From: Neolewinella persica DSM 23188
Lineage (GTDB): Bacteria; Bacteroidota; Bacteroidia; Chitinophagales; Saprospiraceae
Length of the DNA: 64,000 nt
Assembly (NCBI RefSeq): GCF_000373105.1
Contig: NZ_KB890435.1
Coordinates: 33,843 to 97,842, forward strand
Direction: 5' to 3'
How positions within the stretch are numbered: position 1 is the first letter of the stretch; every line of letters starts with the position of its first letter. Below are positions 58,323-64,000 of this stretch, one piece after another. The translations under genes and the position numbers were made by a program. The notes under the pieces were generated by a model. The model saw nothing but the letters and a program-made list of their open reading frames with translations, was not told the DNA's origin and searched no databases.

Positions 58323-60965
58323 TTAAGAAACTACCAATTGCCTGATTCGACTTATTCCGTTACAAGTGATTTTAACGATGTAAATACCAGACTTCATATT
58401 CTCCGTTATAAAAATTTCATCCTGCCCATCTAACTTATTAGTGTATACCAGCATTCCGATCGAATTAAATATTTCCACGACAAATGGATCGTGAACAACG
58501 CCTGTCAATTGAATGGTAAAATTCCCTGTACTTGGATTAGGATATATTTGGAAATCAGCGACATTAGCTTCGAAGACATCTATAGAAGTAATATTTATAC
58601 AATCGGAAGTGTCAACACAGCCATTAAAAGTTACCTCCACGGAATAAATGCCTGGAGATGCTGGAGCGTAGGAAATATCCGTGGCACCACTAATCTCAGC
58701 ATTGTTGTTGTTACAATCTAACCAATGATAAGTACCACCCGGTTGGTTTGCGATAAGGATACTACTGTCTTGTGTAACACCGTGGTCAAGAGGTGTTGCA
58801 GCCGTAAGGGCTGTGTTAATAATACTAAAACACCCTTGTTCCATAACAATGCTGCTATTCATTGTACTTACAGAGGAAGTGGTCCCATCCGGAAAGGTGT
58901 AGGATTCTCCACCACAAATTGTAACATCCTCCTGAATACCGGATACTTCACATACCGGTAAATTCTCTTGTTTGTAATTATTATATAGCGCCATTACTTG
59001 CTCTGCAGAAAGGGCTAGATTATACACCTCAACATTATCAATACTGCCCACAAAATGAGAGGAAGAGGCTGGATCACCACTTTTTCCCAACCTCGCTTCC
59101 TGACCGGTTCTTACGCTGCCAGTTAAATTATGAGAGTCCATGACTATTCCGTTCAGGTATATTTTAGCGGTACTTCCATTATAAACGCCAACTATGTGAA
59201 TCCATTCGCCTTTGGTTAAAGAGGCTTCAGAAATTCCTGGGCGCTGTGCAGAATTTGTGGTAGCGACTTTAAAACGAAGTTCTTTGTTCCCTCTATCTTC
59301 GTATATAACATATTGATCATTTTCTGAATCAAATATAGGCCCAAAGGGAGTAAGCATTTCCGAGGGAAGAAACTCCAGCTTTGTCCATACAGCTAAGGTT
59401 ACTGTGTTTGAGTTTAGATCAAAAGAACTTGAAGCTGACAGTTGTACATAATCATCACCTCCGTTAAATCTCATAGAATTTCCAATGTAACCATCCGTAA
59501 TAAAGGCCCCACCCTTCACTTCCCCATCGTTATGATTATTGGAAGCATCAAGAATAGTAATATCACTATTTTCAACCCAATCATCTAGCTTATACATAGC
59601 CACTGTTTCAGGAATCAGGTTCTTATGAAAGAAAATAGTGGTATCCTCAATCATTATATTTGGCACCATAGCGTTATCCTGGATATTCTTCACCAATAAA
59701 GTATAGTACTTGTCGCTCATTGTGGACGTAGAAAGAATTACTGAGCGTTGATCAAGAGTAAGCTTCGCGCTAGTTATAACAATTCCACTATTTACTTCAT
59801 AATTAGTAGCGGTTTCGGCGGTCAACTGGTCAATTCGTTCACTGAATTCAACTACAATAGTGTTGGCGTCACTAGCAGAAGATACAAATAATAAATTGGG
59901 CCTGGAGGTGTCCGGACCGGTTGACACACTAAACTCATTGCTGTAATTTACACTGGTACGCCCAACAACGTTTCTAGCTTTGATCCGGTAAAAAAAGGGC
60001 TGACTATCAGTATATGTCAGATCGGCATACGATGTAATATTCCCAACACTTTCCAATAGGTCAACAGGCTCGGTTGCAGTACCACGGTAAATATCATAGC
60101 CGGCAATACCGCTTTCCAAATCCTCCGATGCCTCCCAGGTTAAATTAACTGTGGATCCATCGGCACTAGCAGATGTCAGGACAACATCCGCAGGAGGAGT
60201 ACTATCTCTGAGAGCAATTAGCAGGCCAGGATTATCGATTGATATTCCATCTACTCCCAAATTGATATAAGTCATCATAGATGGGATGGAATTTAAAGAA
60301 TAAATATTGATTCGAATTCCTTTGGAATGCGCATAATCTAACAAAGCCTGCGTAACAAAACTACCTCCCACCCAATCGCCACCTATCGCTTCTACCTGAT
60401 CGATTACCGCATCAGTTATTGTGGCAAAAAACATAACGGGTATGCTGGAATCAAAAGATTTAATCTCGGCAAGGCGTGGAAAGCTAAAGCTGGAAACAAT
60501 AACCCGGTTTTGCAAACCATAGTTCTGAATCATTGTCGCAACCATCTCGGGTAGTCTAACGTCTGTGCTTTTGAGTTCAATAACAACACCAATATTGTTA
60601 GTACTGGTGAATGCCACTTCGAGTGCTTCAGACAAAGTAGGGATTTTTTCTCCGGCGAATTCAGGTCCAAACCAGGATCCGGCATCCAGAGCACGAAGTT
60701 CACTATAAGTCATCTCAGAAACATTCCCGGTACCATTTGTAGTTCTATCTACTGTGGCATCATGCATTACCATGAGCGAATCGTCGCTGGAAATCTTCAC
60801 ATCCAATTCATAATAATCTGCATTTAACTCCACGGCATTCCGAAACGCCGCCAAAGTATTTTCCGGAGCTAGTTGGGCTCCTCCTCTATGGGCTATAAAA
60901 ATTGGATTTTGTCCGTAAGATATACTTGCAGAAAAAAGTAGTAAAATTGAAAATAATTTATTCAT
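58323..60965 (-). CDS. Secreted glycerophosphodiester phosphodiesterase with FN3, LamG and T9SS domains
   Basis: An 880-residue exported protein with signal peptide NKLFSILLLFSASISYG. Residues about 20-255 are a GDPD domain: FIAHRGGAQLAPENT, YYELDVKISSDDSLMVMHDA, TVDRTTNGTG, IPTLSEALEV, VVIELKSTD and a final GVDGISIDNPGLL. Catalytic His, Glu and Asp positions are present. Such enzymes split glycerophosphodiesters, including glycerophosphocholine, to glycerol-3-phosphate and an alcohol. A fibronectin III-like domain lies at about 260-345 and an Ig-like domain at 350-445. A LamG/concanavalin-like domain is at about 455-650 (MAMYKLDDW-type start, FNGGDDYVQLSASSSF, WIHIVGVYNGSTAKIYLNG). The C-terminal type A T9SS domain ends at 880 (FQIYPNPSTGNFTIQLTG ... 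SGIYIVKITCNG). Confidence 0.9.
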   Translation of the reverse strand: MNKLFSILLLFSASISYGQNPIFIAHRGGAQLAPENTLAAFRNAVELNADYYELDVKISSDDSLMVMHDATVDRTTNGTGNVSEMTYSELRALDAGSWFGPEFAGEKIPTLSEALEVAFTSTNNIGVVIELKSTDVRLPEMVATMIQNYGLQNRVIVSSFSFPRLAEIKSFDSSIPVMFFATITDAVIDQVEAIGGDWVGGSFVTQALLDYAHSKGIRINIYSLNSIPSMMTYINLGVDGISIDNPGLLIALRDSTPPADVVLTSASADGSTVNLTWEASEDLESGIAGYDIYRGTATEPVDLLESVGNITSYADLTYTDSQPFFYRIKARNVVGRTSVNYSNEFSVSTGPDTSRPNLLFVSSASDANTIVVEFSERIDQLTAETATNYEVNSGIVITSAKLTLDQRSVILSTSTMSDKYYTLLVKNIQDNAMVPNIMIEDTTIFFHKNLIPETVAMYKLDDWVENSDITILDASNNHNDGEVKGGAFITDGYIGNSMRFNGGDDYVQLSASSSFDLNSNTVTLAVWTKLEFLPSEMLTPFGPIFDSENDQYVIYEDRGNKELRFKVATTNSAQRPGISEASLTKGEWIHIVGVYNGSTAKIYLNGIVMDSHNLTGSVRTGQEARLGKSGDPASSSHFVGSIDNVEVYNLALSAEQVMALYNNYKQENLPVCEVSGIQEDVTICGGESYTFPDGTTSSVSTMNSSIVMEQGCFSIINTALTAATPLDHGVTQDSSILIANQPGGTYHWLDCNNNNAEISGATDISYAPASPGIYSVEVTFNGCVDTSDCINITSIDVFEANVADFQIYPNPSTGNFTIQLTGVVHDPFVVEIFNSIGMLVYTNKLDGQDEIFITENMKSGIYIVKITCNGISRIRQLVVS

Positions 60966-61465
60966 AAACCTGAATGATTATCGCTGTTTTGATAATGAAA
61001 TCTCTTCGTCTCATAAATGTATATAGTTAAGAGGGTGTCTAAAATTTTAGCAAACTGATTTTCAGTGATTTGCGGTTTTGGCTAGACGAAAAAGTTCTTG
61101 CATGGCGAGTCATGGAAGCATTTTTTCGTGACGCCAGGTTCGCAAAGCACTGGGAATCAGAAAGCTAAAATTTAGACACGCTCTAAGTACGATTAAGCTA
61201 GCTCTTTTTGCAATGCTGCCAACGTGAGCCTGAGTGATAAGTACCCGCCAAAAACCAATTTCCAGGCGCTGATTAGCTTACCAACACCAGCCTCCGTGGC
61301 CGCTCAAAAATACACCAAAAACACCAGCCGCCAGGAAGTCACCTCTTCCGTCTGCCCACTCTTGCCCCGGCTGCGGCGGCACCAGTAGCCTATTGATAAA
61401 ACCTTTTAGAAGACCGAAGGTCCGTTTTCCTGTTACCTATTCAAAAGAGTTCCTACAGCGCCAAG
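60966..61465. other. 500-bp intergenic region with a MITE
   Basis: The left part holds the 153-bp element at 61031. The rest (61187-61465) has no convincing gene. A short plus-strand frame there contains CPGCGG, but it lacks a plausible start and homologous context. Confidence 0.6.
61031..61183. mobile_element. MITE with IS5-like ends
   Basis: Terminal inverted repeats begin GAGGGTGTCTAAAA (left) and GAGCGTGTCTAAA (right, complement). The complementarity continues inward (TTTAGC, then TTTGCG opposite CGCAAA), and the centre is again palindromic (GACGAAAAA opposite TTTTTTCGT). A TAA duplication flanks it at 61028-61030 and 61184-61186. No transposase is inside. The 3-bp TNA duplication and ends fit the IS5 superfamily, which would have to act in trans. 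Confidence 0.72.
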
Positions 61466-63649
61466 CTATTTTTTTGTGAGCCGCGGATCCCGTTTACGTT
61501 CAATTTTGTATTCTTTCGGAGGTATTAAGCCTTTGAGGTTTTTCAAAAAATAATCCCATCTTTTACGGATCATATAAAAGCTATCGGCTCCATAGCCATG
61601 TCGGGCATTGGGAAAGATAAGGAGGTCAAAATCTTTGTTGGCTTTTATCAGGGCATCCACCACGAGGCTGGTATTATAAGGGGGCACATTATCATCCATA
61701 CCACCGTGTGCCAGTAACAATTTACCCCGTAAATTTTCGGCGTAGAGTTGATTTGCCTGTATTTCGTAGTTGTTGACACCATCCACTACTTCCATTCTGC
61801 CGATGTAGCGTTCACCCCAATCATCTTCGTAATTCCGGTTGTCATGATTACCGGATTCAGAAATACCGACCTTATAGAAATCAGGATATTTAAATAAGGC
61901 GGTGGCCGTTGCGAATCCACCTCCAGAATGCCCCCAAATTCCTACCTTTTCTAAGTCCATGTAGGGATACTTTTCGGCTAATTGTTGAATACCTGAAATC
62001 TGATCGGGTAAAGTATTGACCGACATGTCGCCATAACACTCGTCGTGAAAAGCTTTTGAACGACCTGGATTACAACTCCCCTCAATCGTCACTACGATAA
62101 AACCTAATTCGGCCAAAGCCTGATGATCTCCCCTACCAGCACTGAAGGACCAGGAGCCCACACTACCACCTTGCGGACCGGGATAAATGTAATTAACAAC
62201 GGGATACTTTTTATTCGGATCTAAATTACCGGGAGTATAGACCAAGCCATATAAATCATATTTGCCATCGGCTGATTTAACCGTGATCGGATTGGGAGCT
62301 TGCCAGGCTTTTTCGGTCAGGCGTGAAATATCCGTTTTCTCCAGGGTCTCGATTAGCTCCCCTTTCAAATTACGGAGCACCGAAACGGGCGGCACATCTG
62401 GTTGTGAATAATTATCCACAAAGTATTCGTAGTTCGGAGAAAACTGAATGCGATGATTCCCTGATTCCGGTGTCAGTAATTGCAAATTATTTCCCGACAG
62501 ATCCACCCGGTAGAGATGGCTGAAATAGGGATTTTGACCAGCTTCCCGACCATTCGCTTCGAAATATAAAACGCCGCTTTCTTTATCGATATGTATGAGA
62601 TTGGTGACGACAAAATCGCCTTTGGTGATTTGGTGTTTGAGCTGACCGTTCTGAGCATCGTAAAGGTATAAGTGGCCCCAATTATCGCGTTCAGAATACC
62701 AAATGACCTCATCGCTGGCCTCCAGGTAGTGCCAATTGATGGCTCCCTGGCCAGATTCATATTGGGTGGCTACTTCCTCCTTTAAGATGTCTTTGACTTT
62801 TCCGGTGCTGGCATCTGCAATTCTTAGTTGCGCACTTTTATGATCCCGGGGAGTGGAGACAAAAACCAATGCTTTGCCGTCATTGATCCATTGGTTATCA
62901 TCAAAAGTACCCGTGCAGGAAATATCATCACATAAGGTACCCCGGCGATCATCTGAAGGCATATCAAAGCGCACCATTTCCCCATTATCCACGTCGATGA
63001 TGAGTCGCTCGATCTGGATGACTTTTTCATCTCCGGGTATGGGGTATTTCCAGGTTTTTAATTTGGGTTCACCGACATTGGTCGTCACCAGGTGCATATC
63101 AGATACGTACCGCTGATCTTGCTGAAAAGTGGCAATCTTTTTAGAATCTGGTGACCATAAAACGACGGGGCCTTCACTTTGTCGCCAGCCTGCATTATCG
63201 GTGGCATAGCCATAGTTTTCGATGCCATCATTGGTGAGTTGTTTTTCGTCTCCCGAAGCTAAATCGCGCATCCACAGGTTCCAATCTTTGATAAATACCA
63301 CCTTGCTTTGGTCGGGAGAAAGCACTTCCGTACGACGATTGTACTTAGGTATCGCTGCCTCAGCCCGGAGCATTTTATTCAATACTGCTCTGGAAGCAAA
63401 GGTTGTTTTTTTCTTTGTCTCAAGGTCGTAATGCACAAACTCCATTCCGTCTTTAACCAGGATTTGGTACCAAAGCTGCTCCTCCGATTCCCAGTTCGGT
63501 CGGACATTCATCCGGTCAATATATTGGGAAGCATTGAAGGAAAGCTGATTCTCTGCTTGTTGGTAGGCTTCGCTGGTGACCTGATCTTGGGCCAACACCA
63601 ATAGTTGGACAGTCGAAAAGAGGAGGACGAGGAGGATTTTTAACCGCAT
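61466..63649 (-). CDS. S9 family prolyl oligopeptidase / dipeptidyl peptidase IV-like enzyme
   Basis: A 727-residue exported serine peptidase (signal peptide RLKILLVLLFSTVQLLVLA). It has an N-terminal eight-blade DPPIV_N propeller (about 60-460, e.g. VVLWSPDSKKIATFQQDQRY, MHLVTTNVGEPKLKTWKYPI) and a C-terminal alpha/beta-hydrolase domain. The catalytic Ser lies in WGHSGGGFAT near 577, the Asp in AHGGMDDNVPP near 650 and the His in ARHGYGADSF near 683. GSCNPGRSKAFHDECYGDM is also family-typical. It probably releases dipeptides from protein N-termini during peptide feeding. It stands alone, 158 bp from the IS3 gene at 63808. Confidence 0.93.
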   Translation of the reverse strand: MRLKILLVLLFSTVQLLVLAQDQVTSEAYQQAENQLSFNASQYIDRMNVRPNWESEEQLWYQILVKDGMEFVHYDLETKKKTTFASRAVLNKMLRAEAAIPKYNRRTEVLSPDQSKVVFIKDWNLWMRDLASGDEKQLTNDGIENYGYATDNAGWRQSEGPVVLWSPDSKKIATFQQDQRYVSDMHLVTTNVGEPKLKTWKYPIPGDEKVIQIERLIIDVDNGEMVRFDMPSDDRRGTLCDDISCTGTFDDNQWINDGKALVFVSTPRDHKSAQLRIADASTGKVKDILKEEVATQYESGQGAINWHYLEASDEVIWYSERDNWGHLYLYDAQNGQLKHQITKGDFVVTNLIHIDKESGVLYFEANGREAGQNPYFSHLYRVDLSGNNLQLLTPESGNHRIQFSPNYEYFVDNYSQPDVPPVSVLRNLKGELIETLEKTDISRLTEKAWQAPNPITVKSADGKYDLYGLVYTPGNLDPNKKYPVVNYIYPGPQGGSVGSWSFSAGRGDHQALAELGFIVVTIEGSCNPGRSKAFHDECYGDMSVNTLPDQISGIQQLAEKYPYMDLEKVGIWGHSGGGFATATALFKYPDFYKVGISESGNHDNRNYEDDWGERYIGRMEVVDGVNNYEIQANQLYAENLRGKLLLAHGGMDDNVPPYNTSLVVDALIKANKDFDLLIFPNARHGYGADSFYMIRKRWDYFLKNLKGLIPPKEYKIERKRDPRLTKK

Positions 63650-63756
63650 TTGGTTGAAATTAATTTAGTTAGTTCAAGCTTAAATATAGGTTTTCCCAGG
63701 GAATGCCCTCAAAGATTGGGTTTGAAAAATGTACGCTTCCCATTAGACGCCACCAC

Positions 63757-63800
63757 GATTTAGTAGAAAGATAACCTTATCTTACTCACCCTCTAAATCG
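63757..63800. repeat. Hairpin near the left end of the IS3-like element
   Basis: CGATTTAG (63756-63763) pairs with CTAAATCG (63793-63800); inside, AGATAA pairs with TTATCT. It lies just before the transposase ATG. The element end may be near 63730, where TGTACGCTTCCCATTAGACG begins, but the right end is out of view. Confidence 0.5.
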
Positions 63801-63807
63801 CGCCAAC

Positions 63808-64000
63808 ATGCGGAAAAGTAAATTCACAAAGTCTCAGAAACTTGAGGTCCTGGCCAAATGGGATGCCGGGGCAAAAATCGACGACCTGTGTCGAGAGTAT
63901 CAGATCAGTACAGCTACGCTTTACAATTGGAAAAAGGAGAAAGCTACTGACGAAGACGATACTCAACGCGAGCTTAAAAAGCTTCAGCAGGAAAACGCAC
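63808..64000 (+). CDS. IS3-family transposase OrfA (partial, runs off the window)
   Basis: The visible 64 codons read RKSKFTKSQKLEVLAKWDAG, then AKIDDLCREYQISTATLYNW and KKEK, the typical N-terminal helix-turn-helix of IS3/IS911 OrfA (HTH_Tnp_1). A charged helix with leucine-zipper-like spacing follows (RELKKLQQENA), as expected. OrfA normally has about 100 residues and overlaps OrfB by a programmed frameshift; both lie beyond the right edge. It marks an insertion sequence next to the DPP-IV gene. Confidence 0.85.
   Translation, partial: MRKSKFTKSQKLEVLAKWDAGAKIDDLCREYQISTATLYNWKKEKATDEDDTQRELKKLQQENA

Noticed and set aside
61259..61470. Short frame with a CPGCGG zinc-ribbon-like motif, possible transposase remnant
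   Set aside because: One cysteine pair only, no start codon or homologous context; too weak to call a pseudogene.

Overview
The window reads as a chromosomal segment of a Bacteroidota bacterium, most likely a Saprospiria/Lewinella-like marine heterotroph. The evidence is an alternative complex III operon (actA/actB), several huge secreted proteins ending in type IX secretion (T9SS) type A sorting domains, short leaders with TAnnTTTG-type -7 boxes, LytTR signalling, and a BNR/sortilin-like protein and DPP-IV-like peptidase typical of the group. No rRNA, tRNA or CRISPR array was found.

Layout. 1-4182 (minus): start of an alternative complex III operon (ActA multiheme cytochrome, then ActB, which runs off the left edge). 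4.7-9.7 kb: AraC regulator, a small secreted protein, an M74-like endopeptidase, a P-loop kinase-like protein and prfA. 9.9-16.5 kb: a TlpA-like lipoprotein, a T9SS protein with a DUF1559-like domain that seems to interrupt a PKD-like domain, an atypical SDR, and a CotH/lamin-tail T9SS protein. 16.6-30.2 kb: PQQ-like propeller protein, small lipoprotein, TonB-C protein, kdsA, BON-LysM protein, xylA, an OmpA-like/helix-hairpin-helix membrane pair, ffh, a PP2A-like phosphatase and a cystathionine beta-synthase-type enzyme. 30.7-37.4 kb: one 2215-residue PKD/Ig-like T9SS protein. 37.9-45.6 kb: an A/T-richer block with a TPR histidine kinase, a LytTR response regulator, a truncated pseudo-receiver copy of it, a double beta-trefoil protein and a DUF5077/DUF3472 lipoprotein. 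45.7-49.4 kb: phosphatidylcholine synthase, a three-gene module that looks like a toxin-antitoxin-SecB-like chaperone (TAC) system, and a high-affinity choline transporter (CHT)-like symporter. 49.5-64 kb: ECF sigma factor and divergent DUF3298 lipoprotein, BaiN/HI0933-type flavoprotein, CaiB-type CoA transferase, BNR protein, secreted GDPD, DPP-IV-like peptidase, an IS5-like MITE and the start of an IS3-family element.

The intergenic DNA is the most unusual part. (1) An 18-bp core, GGCGSGGNCGCAGGTGCA (called R18 here), occurs 13 times in 64 kb. It is usually followed by a purine-rich arm resembling GGGATAAAGGAGCAAGGG. One copy lies inside a flavoprotein gene and one forms the 3' end of the phosphatidylcholine synthase gene. 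(2) A family of long hairpins shares an apex GRC-GNA-GYC while their stems differ but stay paired; they come in neighbouring pairs. (3) Arrays with strict 7-nt periodicity occur at three loci, with an 8-nt array at a fourth. (4) Two identical 16-bp palindromes sit 41 bp apart upstream of kdsA.

Functional links: the choline transporter, phosphatidylcholine synthase and perhaps the secreted GDPD suggest uptake of environmental choline for phosphatidylcholine synthesis, with the TAC module inserted between the first two. All assignments come from reading translated sequence and recalled family motifs; no database search was run.
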